The notes below the pieces were generated by a model that searched no databases, was not told the origin of the DNA, and worked only from the letters and a program-made list of their open reading frames with translations. A program made the position numbers and the translations under genes. From Bacteroidales bacterium (GTDB lineage Bacteria; Bacteroidota; Bacteroidia; Bacteroidales; WCHB1-69): a stretch of DNA of 64,000 nucleotides. The stretch is taken from positions 62,001 to 126,000 of the forward strand of contig JAFXTE010000080.1 in assembly GCA_017525245.1 (NCBI GenBank), given 5' to 3'. Of this stretch, positions 50,638 through 59,758 are shown piece after piece. Numbering within the stretch: position 1 is the first letter of the stretch; every line of letters starts with the position of its first letter.

Positions 50638-52107
50638 ATGAAGAGAAGACTTGTCACATATATGCTGCTGCAGATAGTCATACTGTTTGGCTTTGGACAG
50701 GCATACCATGTGGGCGATCTTTATGTCGCTCCCGATGGCTCTCAAGGCATTGTCTTCTTCGTGCATGCGGACGGTGGCGGTTGGGCGGTGGCACTTCAAG
50801 ATCAAGATACTCTGCTCCCCTGGTCCACCACGGCGGTTGACGTGCCTGCATTGACCAACTATGGAGCCTCTGTGGCGCAAGCACCTATGGCGGATACATC
50901 CGGATATGCGAACACGCAAGCGATACGTAATTTTTGTGGGGCGAGTAATAATTACGCAGCAGGAGTTGTGGATTTCAACCATGGTTGGTATGTGCCTGCA
51001 ATGGCTCAACTTTGTTTGATCTATGCACAGTTACCGCTGATTCAAGCTGCATTGATATTGGTTGGGGGAACTCCTTTGGATAGTTCTTATGATCTCTATA
51101 ATTCCGATGGCTACAATGCTGCATACTGGAGCAGTACTGAAGCCAATAGCGAATCGGCTTGGTGTATGTACTTTTTTGATGATACAAATCTTTCCTATTC
51201 CTATACAGATGTCACTGGAACGCCCAGAAAATCGCCTAAAAATCAAAGTGACTTTCGGGTGCGCGCCGTCTGCAGCTTTCCGCCACGGGAGAATGTTTAC
51301 GATTCCACGTTGACGTACCTGTGGAACACCGGAAGCACCGAACCGCACTTTCACGATGTTCCGTTGCAGAACACGACCTATACCGTCACCGTGAGCAACG
51401 CATACGGCTGTACAAACTCCGCCTCTGCTGACGTGATGGTCATTGACAACGCCCCGCAAGTGATTTACGACACCATCTGTCAGGGTTCGACGTATAATAA
51501 CCACGGTTTTACGTTAAGTGCGCAGGAAACGGCGGAAGCTGGGGAAATAGTCCGCTCGCATACGGTATCCGCCGCTGGCTGCGAGAGCGAAGTCACGCTT
51601 TTCCTCACGGTGATGCCGCACGATACGGTCTATTTGGAGCAAACCGCCACTGGACCTTTTGTTTGGAATGGTGTAACCTACACGGAAGACGGCACTTACA
51701 CCCAGTATTTCAACAACCAGAATGGATGTGACAGTACAGTTGTCCTGACACTTACACTCGATAGTGGTGTTGACCCTGATCCAGGCTACGATCCGGATTC
51801 CTTGGATTTCGGTGAAAGAGACACTCTGATTATTTACCTCCCCAATGCCATCACACCCACCCGCAACGACGGTCTCAACGACTATTTTCACCTTCCAGAA
51901 GAGTACCTCCCGCAGATCACTGACTTTGAAATCACCGTTTATAATCGTTGGGGCACAGTAGTTTTCCACTCCACCGACAAGCATTTCAGATGGAAAGGCG
52001 AAGTTAACGGCAAAATCTTCCAAGGTGTCGTTTACAACTATCTGATTCACTATTCTGATATTATTGAGAGACCATATAACTTGAGAGGAACGATTACCGT
52101 TCTTTGA
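50638..52107 (+). CDS. Secreted Lcl/DUF1566-like protein with type B T9SS sorting domain
   Basis: 489 residues. Signal peptide MKRRLVTYMLLQIVILFGFGQ. The Lcl/DUF1566-like domain lies at the N-terminus (about 20-215): YHVGDLYVAPDGSQGIVFFV, FNHGWYVPAMAQLCLIYA, AYWSSTEANSESAWCMYFF. Next YDTICQGSTYNNHGFTLS, the same module as in the upstream gene. The last ~95 residues are a CHU_C domain: LIIYLPNAITPTRNDGLNDYF, FEITVYNRWGTVVFHSTDKH, WKGEVNGKIFQGVVYNYLI. It is a predicted T9SS substrate. Starts 12 bp after the upstream gene. Confidence 0.8.
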   Translation: MKRRLVTYMLLQIVILFGFGQAYHVGDLYVAPDGSQGIVFFVHADGGGWAVALQDQDTLLPWSTTAVDVPALTNYGASVAQAPMADTSGYANTQAIRNFCGASNNYAAGVVDFNHGWYVPAMAQLCLIYAQLPLIQAALILVGGTPLDSSYDLYNSDGYNAAYWSSTEANSESAWCMYFFDDTNLSYSYTDVTGTPRKSPKNQSDFRVRAVCSFPPRENVYDSTLTYLWNTGSTEPHFHDVPLQNTTYTVTVSNAYGCTNSASADVMVIDNAPQVIYDTICQGSTYNNHGFTLSAQETAEAGEIVRSHTVSAAGCESEVTLFLTVMPHDTVYLEQTATGPFVWNGVTYTEDGTYTQYFNNQNGCDSTVVLTLTLDSGVDPDPGYDPDSLDFGERDTLIIYLPNAITPTRNDGLNDYFHLPEEYLPQITDFEITVYNRWGTVVFHSTDKHFRWKGEVNGKIFQGVVYNYLIHYSDIIERPYNLRGTITVL

Positions 52108-52136
52108 TAACCATCTTGATAATGAATTCAATAAAT

Positions 52137-52850
52137 ATGAAACAACATCCCAACGAAATCCTCTTCTCCTTCCTCCGGGAACTGATTCCCAACAACAACC
52201 GCGAGTGGTTCAAGGCGCATCGGGAGTTGTACGATGCGGCGTGGGCGCAGTTCAATGTGCTGGTGGAGAATGTGATAGCAGCGGTAGGGGAGTTCGATGA
52301 GTCGATTGCCGGACTCACGCCCAAGGACTGCACCTACCGCATCTATCGCGACATCCGCTTTTCGCCCGACAAAACGCCCTACAAAGGACATCTCGGGGCG
52401 TACATGAACCAGTACGGCAAGAAGGCCTACTGGGGCGGCTACTACATCCAGATTGAGCCCGAGCAGGTGATGCTGGCGGGCGGCGTATGGTGGCTTCCCA
52501 CGAAGGAGATGCACCAGTTGCGCTGTGCTGTCGCTGAACAAATGGCTGATTTCGTGAAACTTGTGGAGGAGCCAGAACTCAAGAAGTTGGTGCCGACCAT
52601 CGGGCAGTCGCACTATAAACGCATCCCCAACGGTCTGCCGAAAGACTCTCCGCATCCCGAATACCTCACCTGCAAGGACTACGCCATGTCGTGCATGTTA
52701 AAGCCTGCTGACCTCTGCCGCGACGACTGCGCGCAGCGCATCGCACACGTCTTCCGCGTGATGAAGCCGGTCAACGACTTCCTCAGCGAGAACATCCTCA
52801 TCAACATGGAGGAGATGGAGACGATGAAGAATGTCGTGAAGTATGTTTAA
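52137..52850 (+). CDS. DUF2461 family protein
   Basis: 237 residues from MKQHPNEILFSFLREL; an ATG at 52122 is an alternative start, and the more distant TTG is unlikely. NNNREWFKAHRELYDAAW, RIYRDIRFSPDKTPYKGHLGAYM and GGYYIQIEPEQVMLAGGVWWLP are the DUF2461 hallmarks. The family is widespread with no assigned function. It sits 29 bp after the CHU_C gene. Confidence 0.88.
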   Translation: MKQHPNEILFSFLRELIPNNNREWFKAHRELYDAAWAQFNVLVENVIAAVGEFDESIAGLTPKDCTYRIYRDIRFSPDKTPYKGHLGAYMNQYGKKAYWGGYYIQIEPEQVMLAGGVWWLPTKEMHQLRCAVAEQMADFVKLVEEPELKKLVPTIGQSHYKRIPNGLPKDSPHPEYLTCKDYAMSCMLKPADLCRDDCAQRIAHVFRVMKPVNDFLSENILINMEEMETMKNVVKYV

Positions 52851-52860
52851 GCAAAAATAC

Positions 52861-52868
52861 TATCTTTG
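52861..52868 (+). promoter_or_regulatory. -7 box TATCTTTG for panB
   Basis: TATCTTTG followed by CCGC, 21 bp before the panB ATG and 10 bp after the DUF2461 stop. Confidence 0.6.
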
Positions 52869-52889
52869 CCGCCATAATTTTTTAAAGAT

Positions 52890-53711
52890 ATGTCACAGTA
52901 TTTATCCCAAGATGTCACCAAGGTGACGACGAACACTTTGATGAAGATGCGTTCCCAGGGCGAACGCATCGCGATGTTGACCGCGTACGACTATTCCATC
53001 GCCAAATTGTTGGATATGGCCAAGATAGATGTGATTCTGGTGGGCGACTCCGCTGCCAACGTGATGGCCGGTTACAAGACCACGTTGCCCATCACGCTCA
53101 ACGAGATGATCTACCACGCCTCGTCGGTGGTGCGCGCCGTGAAGCGTGCCCTTGTGGTGGTGGATATGCCGTTCGGCACCTATCAGGGCAACTCCAAGGA
53201 GGCACTCAACTCGGCCATCCGCATCATGAAGGAGTCCGGTGCCGACGCCATCAAGCTGGAGGGCGGCTCGGAGGTCATCGAGTCCATCGACCGCATTCTG
53301 AGTGCTGGTATCCCGGTGATGGGACACCTTGGTCTCACCCCGCAGTCCATCAACAAGTTCGGTACTTACGCTGTGCGCGCCACGTCTGAAGAAGAGGCCG
53401 ACCAGTTGCGCAAGAACGCCTTGTTGTTGCAAGAACACGGGTGCTTCGGGTTGGTGCTGGAGAAAATTCCCGCTTCCCTTGCCAAAGAGGTGACGGAGAG
53501 TCTGGAAATCCCGACCATCGGTATCGGTGCGGGCCGCCATACGTCCGGCCAGGTGCTCGTTTTCCACGACATGATGGGCATCACGCAGCAGTTCACCCCG
53601 CGTTTCCTGCGCCGCTATCTTAACCTGAGCGAGGAGATTGTGGGTGCCATCGAGCACTATATCTCCGATGTGAAAGAAAACAGCTTCCCGAATGAGTCAG
53701 AACAATACTGA
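52890..53711 (+). CDS. panB: 3-methyl-2-oxobutanoate hydroxymethyltransferase
   Basis: 273 residues. Makes ketopantoate, the first committed step of pantothenate synthesis. [34 protein letters not shown] carries the metal-binding Asp residues; [17 protein letters not shown] and [16 protein letters not shown] are family blocks, followed by [24 protein letters not shown]. It overlaps the RluA-like gene by 20 bp. panC and panD are far away on the other strand, so the pathway is split. Confidence 0.97.
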   Translation: MSQYLSQDVTKVTTNTLMKMRSQGERIAMLTAYDYSIAKLLDMAKIDVILVGDSAANVMAGYKTTLPITLNEMIYHASSVVRAVKRALVVVDMPFGTYQGNSKEALNSAIRIMKESGADAIKLEGGSEVIESIDRILSAGIPVMGHLGLTPQSINKFGTYAVRATSEEEADQLRKNALLLQEHGCFGLVLEKIPASLAKEVTESLEIPTIGIGAGRHTSGQVLVFHDMMGITQQFTPRFLRRYLNLSEEIVGAIEHYISDVKENSFPNESEQY

Positions 53712-54414
53712 AACCCGAGAGGAATTTACCAAACGCATTCTCTACGAGGACAACCACCTGGTTATCATGAACAAACTGCCCGGGGAACTGGCGCAGGGTG
53801 ATGACACGGGTGCGGAGCCGCTGGTGGAGAAGGTGCGCGACTATATCCGTGTGCAGAAGCAGAAGGAAGGCAACGTCTTCTGCGGCCTCATCCATCGTAT
53901 CGACCGGCCGGTGAGCGGCGCGATTGCCTTCGCGCGCACCTCCAAGGCCCTCGACCGCATGAACAAACTGCTGAAGGCACATGAGATGCACAAGTTCTAC
54001 TGGGCGATTGTGGAGGGCATCCCGGAGATTCCGCAACAGAAATTAGTGAACTATATGTTCAAGAATGCCGAGAAAAATAAGTCGTATATTTCTGATACAG
54101 AGAAGGAAGGTTGGAAATATGCCGAACTTGACTACACTTTGTTAGCGCATTCGGAACGGTATTCGTTGCTGGAAGTAGAACTGCATACCGGCCGCCACCA
54201 CCAGATCCGCGCGCAACTCTCGCACATCGGGCATCCCATCAAAGGGGACATCAAGTACGGTGCAAAGCGTCCTGAACTCGACGCCTCCATCTGTCTGCAC
54301 GCCCGCCGGCTCTACTTCGACCACCCCGTAACCCACAACCAAGTCCTCGTCGAAGCTCCTCTTTTTAATCCGTTATTCCAAAAAATCTTGGAAGGCAACC
54401 ATGCTGACGAATAA
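53692..54414 (+). CDS. RluA family pseudouridine synthase
   Basis: 240 residues. [20 protein letters not shown] then [27 protein letters not shown] holds the catalytic Asp in [20 protein letters not shown] and [27 protein letters not shown] complete the family blocks. It isomerises uridine in rRNA or tRNA; the target position cannot be predicted. Overlaps panB by 20 bp. Confidence 0.92.
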   Translation: MSQNNTETREEFTKRILYEDNHLVIMNKLPGELAQGDDTGAEPLVEKVRDYIRVQKQKEGNVFCGLIHRIDRPVSGAIAFARTSKALDRMNKLLKAHEMHKFYWAIVEGIPEIPQQKLVNYMFKNAEKNKSYISDTEKEGWKYAELDYTLLAHSERYSLLEVELHTGRHHQIRAQLSHIGHPIKGDIKYGAKRPELDASICLHARRLYFDHPVTHNQVLVEAPLFNPLFQKILEGNHADE

Positions 54415-54437
54415 TGGACGGAAGTATCTCATCTCCA

Positions 54438-54479
54438 AAGTCCTAAGTCTCAAGTCTCAAGTCCTAAGTCTCAAGTCCA
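54438..54479. repeat. Heptamer array (AAGTCTC/AAGTCCT x6)
   Basis: Six 7-bp AAGTCNN units, ending 9 bp before the -7 box of the next gene. Same unit family as the array at the panC stop. Confidence 0.8.
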
Positions 54480-54488
54480 AAAAAAGTG

Positions 54489-54496
54489 TATTTTTG
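54489..54496 (+). promoter_or_regulatory. -7 box TATTTTTG for the cysteine desulfurase
   Basis: TATTTTTG followed by CCGC, 29 bp before the ATG, immediately downstream of a heptamer array. Confidence 0.6.
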
Positions 54497-54525
54497 CCGC
54501 TTGGAAAATTCAAAACATAAAGAAT

Positions 54526-55680
54526 ATGATATATTTAGACAATTCAGCAACATCTTTCCCGAAACCGAATGAGGTTTACGAGTTTATGGATCATTTTTAT
54601 CGTGTTCACGGTGTGAGTCCCGGACGTGCGGGCTATGACGCCGGCATTGAGACGGGTGAGGTTCTGACTGAAACCCGCCGGATGCTCACAAAGCTCTTTA
54701 ACGGCGGCACGGATGAGAAACGTCTGACCTTCAGCTACAACGCCACCGATTCTTTGAACATCCTGATTCAGGGTCTGGCGCAGAAAGGTTCTCATGTCAT
54801 CACCACGATGCTGGAGCACAACTCCGTGCTTCGTCCGCTCTATCATCTTGAGAAAGAGGGGATTATTGAAGTGACCTACCTGCCTTTCGACGCAGCGGGC
54901 TATGTGCATCCGGAACAATTTGAGGAAGCCATCCGTCCGAACACCAAGATGGTGGTCTGCACGCAATGCTCCAACGTCATCGGTACGGTGCAGCCTATCA
55001 AGGAGATCGGCAAGGTCTGCAAGGAACACGGGATCACTTTCGTGGTCGATGGCAGCCAGGGTGCTGGTGCGGTGAAGATGGACATGATCGACTATAACGT
55101 TGACGCATACGCCTTTACGGGCCACAAGTGCCTGATGGGACCCACCGGTATCGGTGGCAGCTACGTGCGCGAAGGTGTTGAGGTGCGCCACACCCGCTTC
55201 GGCGGCACCGGCGTGAAATCCGCCGTTCGTGACCACCTTGAGGAATATCCCTACCGTTTGGAAGCTGGTACTATCAACATGTTGGGTATCAGTGGTCTGC
55301 ACGCTGGCGTGAAATGGATTACGGAGAAAGGTATCGAGAATATCCACAATCAGGAGATGGCTTTGTGGAAACGTCTCCGCGACGGCATCAAGGACGTTCC
55401 CGGCGTGATCATCTATTGCGCGACCTCTTTGGAGAACCAGAACCCGGTGCTTTCCATCAACATCAAGGGCTTCGAGGCCATGGACGTGGGCACCATGCTT
55501 GACGTCGATTACGACATCGCTTGCCGTACGGGTCTGCAGTGCGCCCCGCTGGTACACGAATGCCTCGGCACGCTCAAGATTGACGGTACGGTGCGTCTCA
55601 GCATCGGCGCCTTCAACACCGAGGCCGACATCGACGCCTGCATCCAGGCCGTCAAGGAGATCGCTGCGATGAAAAACTAA
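54526..55680 (+). CDS. Cysteine desulfurase-like class V aminotransferase
   Basis: 384 residues, PLP-dependent. MIYLDNSATSFPKPNEVYEFM and HNSVLRPLYHL begin the fold. VVDGSQGAGAVKMDMIDYNVDAYAFTGHKCLMGPTGIGG places the PLP Lys in TGHKCL. GLQCAPLVHECLGTLKIDGTVRLSIGAFNT holds a Cys at the position of the sulfur-carrying loop. It most resembles the SufS/CsdA-like or selenium-linked subgroup; no suf, isc or selD genes flank it. Preceded by a repeat array and followed by a terminator. Confidence 0.85.
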   Translation: MIYLDNSATSFPKPNEVYEFMDHFYRVHGVSPGRAGYDAGIETGEVLTETRRMLTKLFNGGTDEKRLTFSYNATDSLNILIQGLAQKGSHVITTMLEHNSVLRPLYHLEKEGIIEVTYLPFDAAGYVHPEQFEEAIRPNTKMVVCTQCSNVIGTVQPIKEIGKVCKEHGITFVVDGSQGAGAVKMDMIDYNVDAYAFTGHKCLMGPTGIGGSYVREGVEVRHTRFGGTGVKSAVRDHLEEYPYRLEAGTINMLGISGLHAGVKWITEKGIENIHNQEMALWKRLRDGIKDVPGVIIYCATSLENQNPVLSINIKGFEAMDVGTMLDVDYDIACRTGLQCAPLVHECLGTLKIDGTVRLSIGAFNTEADIDACIQAVKEIAAMKN

Positions 55681-55684
55681 CGAA

Positions 55685-55754
55685 GACGTGAGACGTGAGA
55701 CTTTGAACTTTGAACTTTGAACCTTGAACCTGAAACTTGAAACTTGAAACCACC
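55685..55754. repeat. Heptamer array with ten drifting units
   Basis: Ten in-phase 7-bp units: GACGTGA twice, GACTTTG, AACTTTG twice, AACCTTG, AACCTGA, AACTTGA twice, AACCACC. The sequence changes step by step while the 7-bp phase is kept. Confidence 0.85.
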
Positions 55755-55755
55755 C

Positions 55756-55789
55756 AAGGGCTCTGCCATAACCGGCAACAGCCCTTTTT
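55756..55789 (+). terminator. Terminator after the cysteine desulfurase
   Basis: AAGGGCT and AGCCCTT stem with an inner TGCC/GGCA pairing, followed by TTTTT. Sits between two heptamer arrays. Confidence 0.8.
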
Positions 55790-55790
55790 A

Positions 55791-55825
55791 ATTATGCATT
55801 ATGCATTATGAATTCTGAATTGAAC
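55791..55825. repeat. Heptamer array (ATTATGC) running into a start codon
   Basis: ATTATGC twice, ATTATGA, ATTCTGA and ATTGAAC in 7-bp phase. The ATG at 55808 of the EamA gene lies in the third unit, so its first codons are part of the array. Confidence 0.75.
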
Positions 55826-56719
55826 AAAAAATGGGTCGGCCACCTCGCGGTGCTCACCGTCTATATCATCTTCGGAATTAATCCGAACTGTTCGAAGGCG
55901 GTGGTGCCGGAGTACATCACCCCGGAGGCCTATACGGCGTTGCGACTGGTGGTCGGGGCGGTGGGTTTCTGGATCATTTCGTTGTTCATTCCTCAAGAGA
56001 AAGTCGCCAAACGCGATATATGGATGATCGTGTTCGGGGCGGTCAGTCTCTATGGTACACTGTGGGCTTTTGCTGAAGCAATGCGTTATATATCACCTAC
56101 TTACGTTTCGCTGATTTCCGCTATGTCACCGTTGGTGGTGATGCTGATGGCGGCACTGTTCCTCAAGGAACCAATCACCACACGTAAAGCTATGGGCGTG
56201 TTCTTCGGCATCGCCGGCGCGCTGATGATGATCCTGTTCTCGCTGCACGGAGATACGCACTACAGCAATATCGGAGCCCTTCTTTGTTTCGTAAATATCT
56301 TGTTCTACGCCACTTACCTTCTGATTACCCGTGCCATCTCCCCGAAATACTCGCCCGTGACCATGATGAAGTGGATGTTCCTGTTCAGCGCAGTTTTGAG
56401 CCTCCCGCTCGCCATCCCCACCGTGAAAGATTCTCCGATACTCATGGGTACAGCTCCCGCGATGGCCTACGTCAACATGGGCATTGTCGCGCTCTTTGCC
56501 ACGGTGCTGGCCTACTATCTCCTGCCCGTCGCGCTGCGCCATATCCGCCCCACGACGGTCAGCATGTACAGCAATTTGCAACCCATTGTTACGGCGGCTC
56601 TGGCCATTGCTATCGGACAAGATGTCTTCACCTGGAATAAACCTATAGCCTTGTTGTTGGTCATTTTCGGCGTGTTTTTGGTCACAACCAGCCGCTCAAA
56701 AGACAGTATAACCCAATAG
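55808..56719 (+). CDS. EamA/DMT family transporter
   Basis: 303 residues with ten hydrophobic segments in two EamA repeats. Opening HLAVLTVYIIFGINPNCSKAVVPE and the GALMMILFSLHGDTHYSNIGALLCFVNILFYATYLLITRAI mid-region, then ALRHIRPTTVSMYSNLQPIVTAALAI in the second half. A drug/metabolite-type exporter or permease; substrate unknown. The start codon falls inside a heptamer array. Confidence 0.88.
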   Translation: MNSELNKKWVGHLAVLTVYIIFGINPNCSKAVVPEYITPEAYTALRLVVGAVGFWIISLFIPQEKVAKRDIWMIVFGAVSLYGTLWAFAEAMRYISPTYVSLISAMSPLVVMLMAALFLKEPITTRKAMGVFFGIAGALMMILFSLHGDTHYSNIGALLCFVNILFYATYLLITRAISPKYSPVTMMKWMFLFSAVLSLPLAIPTVKDSPILMGTAPAMAYVNMGIVALFATVLAYYLLPVALRHIRPTTVSMYSNLQPIVTAALAIAIGQDVFTWNKPIALLLVIFGVFLVTTSRSKDSITQ

Positions 56720-56722
56720 TCT

Positions 56723-56758
56723 AAGTTATAGTCATAGTTATAGTCATAGTCATAGTTA
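56723..56758. repeat. Hexamer array (TAGTTA/TAGTCA)
   Basis: Six 6-bp units of TAGTNA type end right before the ATG at 56760. Confidence 0.7.
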
Positions 56759-56759
56759 T

Positions 56760-57914
56760 ATGAAATATTTATTATACCTCTCCCTGATTCTTTTCCTTGT
56801 GCCAGACAGGCACATTTACAGAACTTATTTACAGAAGGTTCCGTTAGTTTGGCGTCTTCTTTTCATTCTTCCGACGCTTTTGGGTTTGCTTTCAACAGTT
56901 TTACTGTTGTTCCATGTGTCGTCAAACATCATCACGATGTTTTTTTTAATCGCCCTCCTTTGTTTCACTATTCCGAAGATGGTTATTGTTGCATTTTCAT
57001 TGGTGTCCAGGCTGTTGGAAAAAAGAAATGGGAAAGTCAGCCTGTTTGTCAACCGACTTGGTGTCGCAGTTGCGTGCATAGCTTCAGTGATGGCATTCTA
57101 TGGGATAGTGTTTGGATGGAAACAGCTTGAAACAGAGTATGTTGATTTGTATTTTGAGGATTTGCCGGAATCGTTTGACGGTTATCGAATCGTGCATTTG
57201 AGCGACCTGCATCTTGGCACCCACGGAAGTAAGACCGCCTTTGTGGAAAAGGTGGTGTGTCGTGTCAATGAAGAACATCCGGATTTGATTGTGTTCACGG
57301 GTGATATTGTTAATAGTTATCCTGAAGAGTTAACCCCGTTTGTCCCGGTTTTGTCCAAGCTTTTGGCTCCGGATGGGGTCTTTTCTGTGTTTGGTAACCA
57401 TGATTATTGTTACTACAGTAGAAAAGGCGCACGTGCAGCGAGTCTTGAACTGGCTGAAAAGGAGCGTTCTATGGGTTGGCAAGTGCTGTTGAACGAGTCT
57501 AAGGTGCTGAGTAGGGGGGAGGACAGGATCGCGGTGGCAGGACTGGAATATTGGGGGAAATACCTGATTTTGCAAGATTACAATATCAAGGCGACGCTTA
57601 ATGGTATAACCGACTATGATTCAATAAAATGTGACGATGACATTTTCACGATCATGTTATGCCACACCCCGTCCCAGTGGGATTTGGAGATATTGCCGAA
57701 CACCCATATCCCGCTCACTCTGTCGGGCCATACTCATGCTTCCCAGTTAAAGATAGGCAGATGGTCGCCCTCATCGTTCCTGTATAAGGAATGGGGCGGA
57801 TTGTATCAGTCAGGAAATCAGCAACTTTATGTTTCGGAAGGACTCGGTGGTACTTTGCCTTTCCGCTTCGGAAGCCGACCACAAGTGATTGTCTTGACAC
57901 TGCATAGCAAATAA
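56760..57914 (+). CDS. Membrane-anchored metallophosphoesterase
   Basis: 384 residues. Four hydrophobic helices in the first ~115 residues, then a calcineurin-like phosphoesterase domain (about 140-384): YRIVHLSDLHLGTHG gives the DxH motif, IVFTGDIVNS GDx, SVFGNHDYCYYS GNHD, IMLCHTPSQWDLEI and LSGHTHASQLKIG the last metal ligands. Similar proteins resemble the YkuE/YpbG type and act on membrane lipid or small-molecule phosphates; the substrate is not known. Confidence 0.9.
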   Translation: MKYLLYLSLILFLVPDRHIYRTYLQKVPLVWRLLFILPTLLGLLSTVLLLFHVSSNIITMFFLIALLCFTIPKMVIVAFSLVSRLLEKRNGKVSLFVNRLGVAVACIASVMAFYGIVFGWKQLETEYVDLYFEDLPESFDGYRIVHLSDLHLGTHGSKTAFVEKVVCRVNEEHPDLIVFTGDIVNSYPEELTPFVPVLSKLLAPDGVFSVFGNHDYCYYSRKGARAASLELAEKERSMGWQVLLNESKVLSRGEDRIAVAGLEYWGKYLILQDYNIKATLNGITDYDSIKCDDDIFTIMLCHTPSQWDLEILPNTHIPLTLSGHTHASQLKIGRWSPSSFLYKEWGGLYQSGNQQLYVSEGLGGTLPFRFGSRPQVIVLTLHSK

Positions 57915-57925
57915 TCAGTTTTTTG

Positions 57926-57956
57926 TTTGTGGAATTGTCAAAATATTTTATTTTTG
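57926..57956 (+). promoter_or_regulatory. Full promoter (TTTG-N19-TATTTTTG) for the SurA-like operon
   Basis: TTTG at 57926-57929 and TATTTTTG at 57949-57956, 19 bp apart, 55 bp before the ATG. Confidence 0.7.
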
Positions 57957-58011
57957 CTCTAGTTAAAAGTATATTGGAAAAAGTATATAAATTGTTGTTA
58001 TTCATTGTATT

Positions 58012-59757
58012 ATGAAAAAGTCTTTTTGTTTGTTGATGTTGCTGGTTACACTATTTGTGCTTTCCGCTTGGGCGCAGAATAACGATCCTGTCTTGATGAC
58101 AGTGGGGGCGGAAACCGTCACGAAATCGGATTTTGTCAAAGCTTACCAGAAAAACAGCATGTTGTCAGAAGCAACAGAAACCGATTTGCGCGATTATTTG
58201 CGACTTTATTCGGATTATCGGATGAAAGTTCAGGAAGCCAAGGCCATGAAACTGGACACCGCAAAAGTGTTTCAAAGGGAGTGGGAATCGTACAAGCTTC
58301 AATATGCCCAGCAGTATTTGATTGACACAGAAGTGAGTGACCAACTGCTGGAGGAAACTACAGATCGAGCACGCTATCAAGTGCGGGCATCCCATCTTTT
58401 GATAATGATTCCCGATGACGCGTCTCCGAAAGATACGCTTGCCGCATATCATAAAATAATGAAAATCAGGGATGAAATTGTGAACGGGCTGGATTTTAAC
58501 GATGCTGCGGCACGTTATTCTGAAGATCAGTCGGCTCAAGACCACATAAACCCGCAGTCTAAACGCACACAGTATGGAAACCGCGGCGAGTTAGGCTATT
58601 TTTCGGTTTTGGAGATGATTTATCCTTTTGAGTCTGCTGCGTATGCTACCCCAGTAGGCCAAGTTTCCATGCCTATACGCACACAATTCGGTTACCATTT
58701 GGTTTATGTGCAGGATAAGATTCCTGCTGTGGCGAAACTCTATGTGTCTCAGATTTTTATCAAAGACAGTAGTGCATTGAACAGAAATGTCAACCATGAT
58801 GAATTCATCCGGAGATGCGCCCTTGTTAAGCAGAAATTCCAGCAGGGAATTCCTTTTGACAGTCTTGCGGCGAAGTTCTCCGAAGATGTTGCCACGAAAA
58901 ACAATGGCGGACGCATGGAACCGTTTGCGCCCAATCGTCGTCCGGGCAATTACGTCCATGCCGCCCTTAGCCTCAAACAGGGCGAGATCTCCGATCCCAT
59001 CCCATCTTCAATTGGCTGGCATATCCTTCGTCTGGATTCTGTGATATATACTACGGTGAACGATGAGTTCAAGTATATGATTAAAAACAGATTGGCCAGA
59101 GACCCACGATCCAAGAAAAGCAAAGAATCGCTGGTGGAGAAGTTGAAGGTAGAGTACAACTATCAGGAACCTGGCAAGGCTGCGGCGATGAAATTCTTCA
59201 AGAAGAACATGGCAGACAACTTTTTCCAGTCGAAGCATGTCGCGGTTGACTCCTTGAAAGGAATCGAGAAACTCAAACCGATGTGTACCTTTGCGAACCA
59301 GACCGTCACGGCTCGTGAATTCGGCAAATATCTCTCGCGTTACCAAGGTGCCCAGCTGAAAGGAAGTATGGTGAATTTTCTGGAACAGGTTTTCCCGAAT
59401 TTTGTCGGGGAGAAAATATTGCACTATGAAAGTACCCAGCTGATGACCAAATATCCTGAATACCGTGACGTTGTGAACGAAGTGTATGACGGATTGATGA
59501 TTTACGAAATCAATTCGGTGAAGGTGTGGAATGCCGCCATCGAGGACACTGTGGGCACACAGCTTTTCTATGAGCAAATCAAGTCCCAGTTCGAAACCGG
59601 TGATTCGCTCAACCCGTATAAGCCCTTCGACGAGGTCCGTGCTGTGGTGATTAGCCAGTATCAAGACAAACTGGAAAAGGAATGGGTGGATGAACTTCAC
59701 CGCAAGTATCCCGTGAAACTCAATGAGGAAGTTTTCCGTTCCATATTGAAAAAGTAG
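58012..59757 (+). CDS. SurA-like periplasmic peptidyl-prolyl isomerase
   Basis: 581 residues. Signal peptide MKKSFCLLMLLVTLFVLSAWAQ. An N-terminal SurA-like helical region precedes two parvulin domains: RYQVRASHLLIMIPDDASPKDT near 122-143 with RGELGYFSVLEMIYPFESAAY near 194-214, and a second with KLYVSQIFIKDSSALNRNV and GGRMEPFAPNRRPGNYVHAA near 302-321. It folds outer-membrane proteins and probably T9SS-related barrels. It sits one base from the next gene, a lipoprotein with similar context. Confidence 0.92.
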   Translation: MKKSFCLLMLLVTLFVLSAWAQNNDPVLMTVGAETVTKSDFVKAYQKNSMLSEATETDLRDYLRLYSDYRMKVQEAKAMKLDTAKVFQREWESYKLQYAQQYLIDTEVSDQLLEETTDRARYQVRASHLLIMIPDDASPKDTLAAYHKIMKIRDEIVNGLDFNDAAARYSEDQSAQDHINPQSKRTQYGNRGELGYFSVLEMIYPFESAAYATPVGQVSMPIRTQFGYHLVYVQDKIPAVAKLYVSQIFIKDSSALNRNVNHDEFIRRCALVKQKFQQGIPFDSLAAKFSEDVATKNNGGRMEPFAPNRRPGNYVHAALSLKQGEISDPIPSSIGWHILRLDSVIYTTVNDEFKYMIKNRLARDPRSKKSKESLVEKLKVEYNYQEPGKAAAMKFFKKNMADNFFQSKHVAVDSLKGIEKLKPMCTFANQTVTAREFGKYLSRYQGAQLKGSMVNFLEQVFPNFVGEKILHYESTQLMTKYPEYRDVVNEVYDGLMIYEINSVKVWNAAIEDTVGTQLFYEQIKSQFETGDSLNPYKPFDEVRAVVISQYQDKLEKEWVDELHRKYPVKLNEEVFRSILKK

Positions 59758-59758
59758 G

